Assembly: GCA_965237485.1 (NCBI GenBank)
Contig: CBDEFQ010000010.1
Coordinates: 511,118-575,117, forward strand
From: JAAELZ01 sp965237485
Lineage (GTDB): Bacteria; Pseudomonadota; Gammaproteobacteria; Arenicellales; Poriferihabitantaceae
Direction: 5' to 3'
DNA length: 64,000 bases
Shown here: positions 8,402 through 15,772 of the stretch, in pieces
Numbering within the stretch: position 1 is the first letter of the stretch
Layout of the letters: every line of letters starts with the position of its first letter
Program-made: the position numbers and the translations under genes
Notes under the pieces: generated by a model
What the model was told of the DNA's origin: nothing
The model's input: only the letters and a program-made list of their open reading frames with translations
Databases searched by the model: none

Positions 8402-9919
8402 CTAATCAACGCCATATTCAGCGCGGCGCTTTACCACATACGCATCTAATTCTTCTGCAACGGCTTCGTCCATATGCGGTTGTTGGTACTCGTTCAGTAC
8501 TTCCTTATAAATTTTGTTGGCGCGTTGCGTAGCGGTCAACGAGCCATTTTCTTCCCACGTTTCAAAATTACTCCAGTCCGTTACAAAGGGCGTATGAAAC
8601 GCCGTTTCATAGCGTGCATAGGTATGCTCAGTACCGAAAAAATGCCCGCCCGCGCCGACTTCTTTAATAGCATCAAAGGCCAACTCCTCATCATTTACTT
8701 CGATCCCTTTTAGGGTTTGCAACATGATTTGAATCATTTCTATGTCAATAATGAATTTCTCAAATGACGCACACAAGCCGCCTTCTAGCCAGCCTGCACT
8801 GTGCTTAATCATATTCCCGTGCGACATCGTCGCAGACCATAACGAAACCTGCGCTTCCCAAGTGGCTTGCGCATCTACCACGTTTGAGGCATTCACATTT
8901 GAGGTTCTGTAGGGAATGTTATATCTGCGCGCCAACTGACCGCCCGCCATTACCGCCTTGGCATATTCTGGTGTACCAAAAGCTGGAGAGCCTGTCTTCA
9001 TATCCACGTTTGAAGTAAATCCGCCATAGAGTACTGGCGCGCCCGGGTTAATCATTTGAGTTATCGCAATCACACCCAATGCTTCGGCATTTTGCTGAGA
9101 TAGCGCACCCGCTAATGACACTGGGCTCATCGCTCCAGCTAAGGTGAACGGCGTAACAATAACCGGCTGGTTGTACTGTGCTAACAACATCAGCCCGTCA
9201 AGCATAGGCTCATCAACTTTGAGCGGCGAGTTGGTATTCACCACCGTCATAATACTGGGTTGTTGCTTCAATTCATCATCACTCAAACCACGTGCAATTT
9301 TGATCATTTCAATGCCGTCGGTAACACGGCCTTCTCCTAAACTGTAGACGTGCCATGACTTCTCAGAGAGTTTAATGAATGCCGAATAAGCATCTAAATG
9401 ACGAGTTGACGCATGTAAGTCAACGGGTTCTACCGGATAACCCGAAAACATATCCAAACAGTTGAAGTACTGCCCCAAACGAATGAAGTTACAAAAATCT
9501 TTATAGTTCCCTGTGCGGCGCCCGCGATCGATATCTGAGCTGTTAGGCGCGCTGGCCACTGGGCTAAAGTTGATATAATTGCCACCCACTTTGCGATTAA
9601 ACTTTGGGTTTCTTGCGTATAGAGTAAATTCACTCGGAACGGTTTTTATCTTTTGCATTACAAACGCGCGATCCATTAGCACGTACCCCGTTTTAGAGCA
9701 AAGTGTTGCACCGTGCTCTAGCATTAGTGCTTTAGATCGTTCGTTAACGATCTCTAAACCTATCTCCTCCAATATACGCATTGACGCATCATGGATTTTA
9801 TCTAGCTGCTCAAGGGAGAGAACTTGTAAAGGAGTAAACGGGTTAAACGATTGCTCAGAAGGTAGTTGTGGCAACGAAAATGCAGATGCGTCGCGTCGTT
9901 TAGAATTTCGTCTAGCCAT
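8402..9919 (-). CDS. MttB-like (trimethylamine methyltransferase family) protein, non-pyrrolysine
   Basis: 505 residues, the length of the MttB superfamily, with the family-typical run from LEEIGLEIVNERSKALMLEHG to HMDEAVAEELDAYVVKR. No in-frame amber interrupts it, so it belongs to the large non-pyrrolysine branch. Characterised members there (MtgB, MtpB, MtcB, MtyB) move a methyl group from glycine betaine, proline betaine, carnitine or gamma-butyrobetaine to a corrinoid protein. I see no corrinoid protein or RamA-type activase nearby; instead it is the first gene of an operon ending in a folate-binding demethylase. Substrate and acceptor are open. Confidence 0.85.
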   Translation of the reverse strand: MARRNSKRRDASAFSLPQLPSEQSFNPFTPLQVLSLEQLDKIHDASMRILEEIGLEIVNERSKALMLEHGATLCSKTGYVLMDRAFVMQKIKTVPSEFTLYARNPKFNRKVGGNYINFSPVASAPNSSDIDRGRRTGNYKDFCNFIRLGQYFNCLDMFSGYPVEPVDLHASTRHLDAYSAFIKLSEKSWHVYSLGEGRVTDGIEMIKIARGLSDDELKQQPSIMTVVNTNSPLKVDEPMLDGLMLLAQYNQPVIVTPFTLAGAMSPVSLAGALSQQNAEALGVIAITQMINPGAPVLYGGFTSNVDMKTGSPAFGTPEYAKAVMAGGQLARRYNIPYRTSNVNASNVVDAQATWEAQVSLWSATMSHGNMIKHSAGWLEGGLCASFEKFIIDIEMIQIMLQTLKGIEVNDEELAFDAIKEVGAGGHFFGTEHTYARYETAFHTPFVTDWSNFETWEENGSLTATQRANKIYKEVLNEYQQPHMDEAVAEELDAYVVKRRAEYGVD

Positions 9920-10068
9920 AGGTTGGGCACATCAAATTACGAATCAAGAACTTACTCTAAGGCAAAACCGTGACAAATTGAACGGTTGTTTATAAATGTA
10001 AACATAAAAGTGACGAATTCCCACTACTCAATCAGCCCAAACCGTATCTTAATTTTAGAATACCTGAC

Positions 10069-10074
10069 TATAAT
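10069..10074 (+). promoter_or_regulatory. Candidate -10 element of the desaturase operon
   Basis: A perfect TATAAT lies about 32 bp before the GTG start of the desaturase gene, inside the 186-bp divergent spacer with mttB. No good -35 lies at standard spacing (ATCTTA at 17 bp), which would fit an activator-dependent promoter. The spacer also contains AT-rich dyads (TTGTTTATAAATGTAAACAT) that a regulator such as the XRE protein could bind. Confidence 0.35.
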
Positions 10075-10105
10075 GGTGCTGGTATAAATATCATAATAAT
10101 TATCA

Positions 10106-11005
10106 GTGCCGTTTCTTAAACAGATCGAATGGCCGACTTGGCTACTTGTTATCGCCGTGTATAGCAGTTGGGTCGCCCTAATTGCCACCGGTGAGCAACT
10201 ACCGCAGATCTTGCAATTCGCATTATTGTTGTTGGTGATGACGCTATTTAGTTCCTTATCACATGAGTTAATACATGGTCACCCTACTAGTAACCAAGCA
10301 CTTAATGATGCTTTTGGTGTAATGCCATTAAGCTTATTTCCCTACTACGAATATAAGCACTCTCATCTAGTTCACCATATTGATGAGCACCTTACCGAGC
10401 CAGGGGTGGACCCGGAAAGTTTTTTTGTCTCACACCAAAAATGGCAAACTTTAAGTCCGCTAAAGCGCAACTTGACTACTTTCAACATGAGCTTGATTGG
10501 CCGACTGCTTATTGGACCTGTTTATACGTTAATCGGCTTAACAAAAAAATTTATCGAGGACGTGAGTAGTAGATCAGGCTTCAAGATTGTTCAATGGGCA
10601 AGCTATCTTATAGGAGTCATAGCTATTTTATTTTTGGTTAATTCCGTAGGCATTTCAATTTGGCTATATTGTGCTGCGGCATACTGTTCTTTATCGGTCA
10701 TCGCTATTCGTTCTTTCTACGAGCACCGACCTGACTTAGACCCTGCAAAACGCACGGTTGCGGTGAGTTCCTGCGCGTTTTTTCAACTCTTATATCTGTG
10801 CAATAATTTCCATACTGCTCACCATAAACACCCCAAAATGCCGTGGTACAAGTTATACGCAGAGTATAAAAACAATGAAGACAGTTACTTAATCAATAAT
10901 GGACACTTCTATTTTACGGGCTATCGTAGTTGGATTAAATATTTATTTAGGCCAGTAGCGAATCCAATCCACCCATATTATTCGTCGGCGCGCTCTATTG
11001 AATAA
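10106..11005 (+). CDS. Membrane di-iron fatty-acid desaturase/AlkB-type hydroxylase
   Basis: 299 residues with the three histidine clusters of the membrane di-iron superfamily: HELIHGH (H53, H57, H59), HSHLVHH (H85, H87, H90, H91) and HTAHHKHP (H236, H239, H240). Hydrophobic segments surround them. The enzymes use O2 and reductant to desaturate or hydroxylate a lipid, alkane or small molecule. The start is GTG. The next gene overlaps by 8 nt, so it is co-translated with a PhnD-like protein and an enolase-family enzyme. That context suggests hydroxylation of a small metabolite, perhaps an amine, rather than membrane-lipid desaturation; this is inference. Confidence 0.8.
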   Translation: MPFLKQIEWPTWLLVIAVYSSWVALIATGEQLPQILQFALLLLVMTLFSSLSHELIHGHPTSNQALNDAFGVMPLSLFPYYEYKHSHLVHHIDEHLTEPGVDPESFFVSHQKWQTLSPLKRNLTTFNMSLIGRLLIGPVYTLIGLTKKFIEDVSSRSGFKIVQWASYLIGVIAILFLVNSVGISIWLYCAAAYCSLSVIAIRSFYEHRPDLDPAKRTVAVSSCAFFQLLYLCNNFHTAHHKHPKMPWYKLYAEYKNNEDSYLINNGHFYFTGYRSWIKYLFRPVANPIHPYYSSARSIE

Positions 11006-11822
11006 TCAAGATTCAATTGGTCAATTTCATGCAGGCATGTATGCTAACACCCCCGAGCTACAATCTGCATGGCAATGCTGGTTTGAGGCGTTTAGCCAAC
11101 TCTATAGTGACCCCTCTTATTCAGAAATCAATTTTTATTTTGACACTTCCGATCAAGCGTATTTAGCACCTAACCTAATTGCTGTACAGACCTGCGGTTA
11201 TCCGCTGTTGCACAAATGGGCCACCACCCACGACCCAATTGCAGCGGCGGTTTTTGACTGCAAAGGTTGCGTAGGAACGCAGTATTCCAGTTGGTTTGTT
11301 ACTCATGTTAATCACCCTGCAGATCGACTAGAACAATTTCAGCATCAACGCGCTGCAATGAGCGGCATTCACTCCAATAGTGGTATGAATGTATTGCGCT
11401 TTGCGATTAGTCAGCTCCCTAAGAAGAAACGCGTGGACGGCACTTTCTTTAGCGAAGTTAAAGTCAGCGGTGGACATTGGCAAAGCCTGGAGATGATCGC
11501 CAGTGAGCAAGCTGACCTAGCAGCAATTGACGCGGTTAGCTACGCATTAGCTTTAAAAGCTAAGCCGGCTTTGGCCGATTCCATAAAAATAGTTGGGCAA
11601 TCTGAAATGACCGTTGGCTTACCGTTTGTAATACCTAAAACATCAACTACCCGTGTTAATCGTCTAATACGCGCTATGGATCAAGCCACCATCGAAATGG
11701 ATCAATCCGCGCGCGACACTCTTTCATTACGGGGCTTTTCTAGGGTAAAACTTCGCGATTACAAAAAAATTGAGGATTTGGAAAAATCAGCCATAAGGGC
11801 AAAATATAGTAAACTGAAGTAG
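10998..11822 (+). CDS. PhnD-like solute-binding protein without export signal
   Basis: 274 residues resembling the PhnD/phosphonate-type periplasmic binding fold (PF12974): LAPNLIAVQTCGYPL early, SGGHWQSLEMIASEQADLAA (typical ligand-loop region) and a C-terminal helical part. There is no signal peptide or lipobox, and no ABC permease or ATPase is adjacent, so it is probably cytoplasmic. The TTG start overlaps the desaturase stop; a Met at codon 14 is an alternative. Standalone homologues may act as ligand sensors or enzyme accessories. In this cluster the ligand is more likely an organic amine or acid than a phosphonate, but the sequence does not say which. Confidence 0.65.
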   Translation: MNNQDSIGQFHAGMYANTPELQSAWQCWFEAFSQLYSDPSYSEINFYFDTSDQAYLAPNLIAVQTCGYPLLHKWATTHDPIAAAVFDCKGCVGTQYSSWFVTHVNHPADRLEQFQHQRAAMSGIHSNSGMNVLRFAISQLPKKKRVDGTFFSEVKVSGGHWQSLEMIASEQADLAAIDAVSYALALKAKPALADSIKIVGQSEMTVGLPFVIPKTSTTRVNRLIRAMDQATIEMDQSARDTLSLRGFSRVKLRDYKKIEDLEKSAIRAKYSKLK

Positions 11823-11880
11823 TCGTAAATTGTTGTTAGGAAATCTACCCTAAAGACGCCTTTGTAGAGCAACAATAAGT

Positions 11881-12981
11881 ATGAAAATCGCTTGCCTAGA
11901 GACCTATAGCAACGAATTTGTGGGAATGGTTAAAGTCACTACAGACAGCGGCGAGTTCGGCTGGGGTCAAGTATCTACTTATCATGCTGACATTACTTCC
12001 TTGGTTTTTCACCGCCAAGTTGCGCCTTATGCAATTGGTAAAGATGCGTTTGACATCGATGCTTTAGTAACATGCATTCCTGAAAAAGAGCATAAATTCC
12101 CTGGCTCGTATTTACGCCGTGCATTAACAGGGTTAGACACCGCATTATGGGATTTACGCGGACGCATTGAAGAAGAACCCGTGTGTAGCTTGATAGGTGG
12201 CTCACCCGGCACAGTACGTGCTTACGCTTCATCAATGAAACGCGACATCACCCCAAAACAAGAAGTGGATCGCTTGACCAGGCTGCGCGATCAAACTGGC
12301 TTTGATGCGTTTAAATTTCGTATTGCGGCTGAGTGCGGCCACGACGTTGATGAATGGCCAGGACGCACAGAAGAAATTGTGCAGGCTATGCGTTCAGCGA
12401 TGGGTGACGAAGTCAGCTTACTGGTCGATGCCAACTCTGGTTATTCTCCTGCCAAAGCCATTGAAGTAGGACGGTTCTTGCAAGATAGCGGTATTAGTCA
12501 CTTTGAAGAACCTTGCCCTTATTGGCAGTTCGGCCAAACTAAGCAAGTGACCGACGCCTTATCCATCGATGTATCCGGAGGCGAACAAGATTGTGACTTA
12601 TCTACATGGCAACGCATGATCGATGACAAAGTAGTAAACATAATCCAGCCCGACTTGTGCTACGTCGGTGGATTAACTCGCGCGCTGCAAGTGGCAAAAA
12701 TGGCCGAAGATGCGGGCCTGCCCTGCACGCCGCATGCAGCCAACTTATCGATGGTCACTTTGTTTACCATGCACTTTTTACGCGCAATACCTAATGCAGG
12801 AAAATATTTAGAATTCTCGATTGAAGGGCAAGATTACTATCCTTGGCAAGACGACCTTTATGTTAAAAGTCCTTATGACATCGTTGACGGACACGCAACC
12901 GTAACTGACCAACCCGGTTGGGGGGTCGAGGTCAACCCACGGTGGCTAGCTACAGCGCAGTACCAAATTACGGCTAAATGA
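11881..12981 (+). CDS. Enolase-superfamily enzyme, mandelate racemase subgroup
   Basis: 366 residues. The metal ligands are in order: Asp in LLVDANSGY, Glu in HFEEPCPY, Glu in SGGEQDC. The base pair on the other side of the barrel is present: Asp in IQPDLCYVGG and His in CTPHAANLSM, which is the mandelate-racemase signature. The second-strand motif is KFR rather than the common KxK, pointing to a specialised substrate. Reactions in this group start by abstracting a proton next to a carboxylate (racemisation, epimerisation, dehydration). The stop overlaps the next ATG (ATGA), so it is coupled to the DAO flavoprotein gene. A carboxylated amine or betaine is a reasonable substrate guess. Confidence 0.85.
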   Translation: MKIACLETYSNEFVGMVKVTTDSGEFGWGQVSTYHADITSLVFHRQVAPYAIGKDAFDIDALVTCIPEKEHKFPGSYLRRALTGLDTALWDLRGRIEEEPVCSLIGGSPGTVRAYASSMKRDITPKQEVDRLTRLRDQTGFDAFKFRIAAECGHDVDEWPGRTEEIVQAMRSAMGDEVSLLVDANSGYSPAKAIEVGRFLQDSGISHFEEPCPYWQFGQTKQVTDALSIDVSGGEQDCDLSTWQRMIDDKVVNIIQPDLCYVGGLTRALQVAKMAEDAGLPCTPHAANLSMVTLFTMHFLRAIPNAGKYLEFSIEGQDYYPWQDDLYVKSPYDIVDGHATVTDQPGWGVEVNPRWLATAQYQITAK

Positions 12982-13923
12982 GCGGCACTCTCTTTTCTAC
13001 TGAGTATAAAGAAACCCCTTATTGGTGGGATCGGACGCCTAGACCCCAAGACCCCAAGACCGTCATCAACCGCTTCCCAAAACGGCTGATGTGGTTGTCA
13101 TCGGGTCAGGGTATACCGGGCTTTCTGCGGCTATTCAAACTGCACAGCACGGTTTAAAAACCATCGTTGTCGAAGCACAAAACTCTGGCTGGGGTTGTAG
13201 CTCGCGCAATAGGGGCCAAGTAGGAACCAGCCTAAAACCCACATTTCCAGAACTACGTGCTAAATACGGGCGCGATAAGGCGCTGGCCATTTTAAGCGAG
13301 GGGTTTAACGCGCTCAATTGGGTAGAGTCTTTCACACAGGAAAATAGAATCGATTGCGACTTTAGACGCTGCGGCCGTTTTCGGGGCGCACACAATGCAT
13401 CGGCCCTAAAGGCTTATCGTAGAAAAATAGACGATACGCCCCCAGAGCTCAATGCTGATGCTTATATTGTTGAGCCAAAAGACAGCCATACCGAAGTCGC
13501 TAGTGATAAATATAAAGGCGGTATCGTATTCCCGCATCATGCATCTATCGACCCTAGCCGTTACCACCAAGGCTTGCTGCAACATGCTTTAAATTTGGGG
13601 GTGGAAGTAGTTAGCCATTGCAAGGTGGAAGACATTACTAAAACCGCAGGTGTGTTTTCTCTTGATACCACTAAGGGAAAAATAAGTGCTAAAGATGTGC
13701 TGGTCGCTACCAGCGGGTACACCAGAAAATCAACCCCGTGGCAGCAACAGCGGGTGATTCCAATTGGCTCGTACATCATAGCGACCGAACCTTTACCTGA
13801 AGGTCTGACCGAAACCCTGCTGCCGAATGACCGCATGGTAACCGACTCGCGCAAAGTGCTTGTTTACTTCCGCACCTGCCCAGAACGTAAGCGAATTTTG
13901 TTCGGCGGCCGTGTGTCCTTAAC
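12978..13923 (+). pseudogene. DAO-family FAD oxidoreductase, frameshifted and cut by IS1380
   Basis: The reading starts at ATG (MSGTLFSTEYKETPYWWDRT) and within 25 codons meets a perfect 8-bp tandem duplication (ACCCCAAG twice). Deleting one copy joins the frame to TADVVVIGSGYTGLSAAIQT, a normal FAD dinucleotide fold, and the protein then continues as a glycine/D-amino-acid oxidase family member (CSSRNRGQVGTSLKP, YIIATEPLP, ILFGGRVSLT). The IS1380 insertion ends it at about residue 320. The missing C-terminal third is not found on the other side of the IS. The gene is therefore dead twice. It was the last gene of the desaturase operon and probably oxidised an amine product. Confidence 0.85.
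13043..13058. repeat. 8-bp tandem duplication causing the DAO frameshift
   Basis: ACCCCAAG is present twice back to back. One copy gives an uninterrupted flavoprotein frame; two copies give a frameshift. Confidence 0.85.
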
Positions 13924-15629
13924 CCTAGAAAAATCAGTTGAACCTCCACTAAGGGATGTATTATCGTTGCAATCAATTGAATTAAAAGGAGAAACACCAT
14001 GGTCGCCAAAGATAAATCCTTTCACCCAGAGGGTGCGCTAAAACCGGAGGTTTCAAACGCTGTTTCCACCTTATTATCGACTGAAACGTTCGATGGAAAA
14101 ATTCACGTTGAATGGGATCCGTCAGCGGCAGTAACGCCCATAGGACCGTTGCCTTTTTTCATTCAATATTTAAAACTTGGTGGTCTGTTTAAGCCATGGG
14201 TGAGCAGTTGCCCATTGGAATATCGAAGCAATAACGCACCTGAGAAGATCAATGTGTTGGGCTCATTTTTGTTGTCTGTTCTCTCGGGTCACAATCGCTA
14301 CGCACACATGGCCAGCTTAATGGGCGATCGTATCAACACCAAAATGCTTGGAATGATCAAAGCGGTTAGCGACGATTCGGCGCGCCGTGCGCTGAAGAAG
14401 ATGGATGAGGAACAAGGTATAGCCTGGCTACAAACTCATTTGCAGCGTTGCTACGAGCCCTTGCTCACACAGCCATGGATATTGGATTGTGACGTAACGG
14501 TTAAACCGCTATACGGTCATCAAGAAGGTGCCAAGGTTGGCTATAATCCACACAAACCTGGCCGGCCCTCGCACACGTATCACACCTATATGATTGTCAA
14601 TCTTCGTCTTGTATTGGATGTTGAGGTCAAGTCTGGCACTGAGGTAGCTGCTAGTCATTCTTCGCCGGGTCTATGGGAGCTGTTGGATCGATTGCCACGT
14701 TCATCTTGGCCGCACTTTATTCGAGGCGATTGTGACTGGGGTACCCAGGATGTGATGAGCGCTGCAGAACAAAGAGGCGTCAATTACTTGTTTAAGCTAA
14801 GGAAGTCTAAGTACGTTAAGCAACTGATACAGCAGCAGCATAGCGTGTCGGGCTGGGATTATGTTATCGATGGCTGGGAAGCCAAAGAAAGTTGTTTGAA
14901 GTTGGCTGCGTGGAACGATCATCGGCGCGTGGTAATCGTTCGTCGTCGTTTAGCAAAGGACGCGCTGCTGGTATTGGAAGAGAAAAGTCAAGGCCAGCAG
15001 AGCTTTGGTTTTTTGCAAGAAGCGGATGATATTCGCGCGTTTGAATACGCTGTTCTGGTCACCTCATTAGACGATGAGGTGATTAGCATCGTCCAACATT
15101 ATCGAGATCGAGCCGACTGCGAAAACAATTTTGATGAAATCAAGAACCATTGGGGTTGGGGCGGGTTTACTACCGCCGATATCAAGCCCTGTCGCTTTAT
15201 AGCGCGGATCATTGCCTTGATTTATAACGGGTGGAATATATTCACTAGGCTGGCTAACCCAGACAAACATATGGAAGCGATTACTAGTCGACCGCTATTA
15301 CTGAGTTCGGTGGGGCGCGTTACTGAATCGGGGCGGAAAAAGACTATGACGATTACTAGCACGCACGCCAAGGCCGACTTAATTCGCGACACGTTTGACC
15401 AAATACAACACGTCTTTAATTCATTGAAGGCGATTGCGCCGCAGTTGAGCGTGGCGCAAGTTTGGTGCCGCATTCTAAGCGAGGCGATGAAGAAATATCT
15501 TGGTGGAACGATTCTTCAACCGCCAGATGACCGCTGTTTACTTGGCTAAAGTGTCTCGGAGGCAGTAGCGACGATGGAAGGGTTGTTTATGTTGGCCTCA
15601 TTGGAGAGGCTTTAACTGCGTTTTTTAGG
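13924..15629 (+). mobile_element. IS1380-family element (copy A)
   Basis: 1706 bp bounded by CCTAGAAAAATCAGTTGAAC on the left and, read inward from the right, CCTAAAAAACGCAGTTAAAG. The transposase frame is complete. The flanks differ (TTAAC left, TTCAT right), whereas copy C has a perfect 5-bp duplication. One side of this copy has thus been exchanged by recombination or deletion, which also explains why the rest of the interrupted flavoprotein gene is missing. Confidence 0.92.
13999..15549 (+). CDS. IS1380-family transposase
   Basis: 516 residues with a strong ribosome site (AAAAGGAGAAACACC) before the ATG. The IS1380-type DDE core is intact: first Asp in ILDCDVTVKPLYGHQEGA, second in IRGDCDWGTQD, Glu in YRDRADCENNFDEIKN, followed by the family hallmark HWGWGGFTT. 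It differs from copies at 21519..23213 and 36692..38388 by only a few residues and is the only one of the three without an internal deletion, so it is the best candidate for a working transposase for this family and the MITEs. Confidence 0.93.
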   Translation: MVAKDKSFHPEGALKPEVSNAVSTLLSTETFDGKIHVEWDPSAAVTPIGPLPFFIQYLKLGGLFKPWVSSCPLEYRSNNAPEKINVLGSFLLSVLSGHNRYAHMASLMGDRINTKMLGMIKAVSDDSARRALKKMDEEQGIAWLQTHLQRCYEPLLTQPWILDCDVTVKPLYGHQEGAKVGYNPHKPGRPSHTYHTYMIVNLRLVLDVEVKSGTEVAASHSSPGLWELLDRLPRSSWPHFIRGDCDWGTQDVMSAAEQRGVNYLFKLRKSKYVKQLIQQQHSVSGWDYVIDGWEAKESCLKLAAWNDHRRVVIVRRRLAKDALLVLEEKSQGQQSFGFLQEADDIRAFEYAVLVTSLDDEVISIVQHYRDRADCENNFDEIKNHWGWGGFTTADIKPCRFIARIIALIYNGWNIFTRLANPDKHMEAITSRPLLLSSVGRVTESGRKKTMTITSTHAKADLIRDTFDQIQHVFNSLKAIAPQLSVAQVWCRILSEAMKKYLGGTILQPPDDRCLLG

Positions 15630-15772
15630 TTCATGATAATGGATAAGGAATGGTAAAATTTCGGCTGAATTCTAGCTTATTAATTGGCTTAACGAAAGCC
15701 AAATAGACTGGGGCTGAACATCAGCAATACTTACACTGAACGAGCCTCAAAATTGAACGTTAAAGAGTAGGT

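Noticed and set aside
10106..11005. Alkane 1-monooxygenase (AlkB) as a firm call
   Set aside because: Three His clusters are shared by desaturases and hydroxylases; length (299) and amine-type neighbours do not support alkane oxidation specifically.
15630..15634. TTCAT beside IS1380 copy A, same as the target duplication of copy C
   Set aside because: Relative to the transposase direction copy A has TTCAT after its 3' end while copy C has ATGAA there, so it does not point to a recombination between the two.
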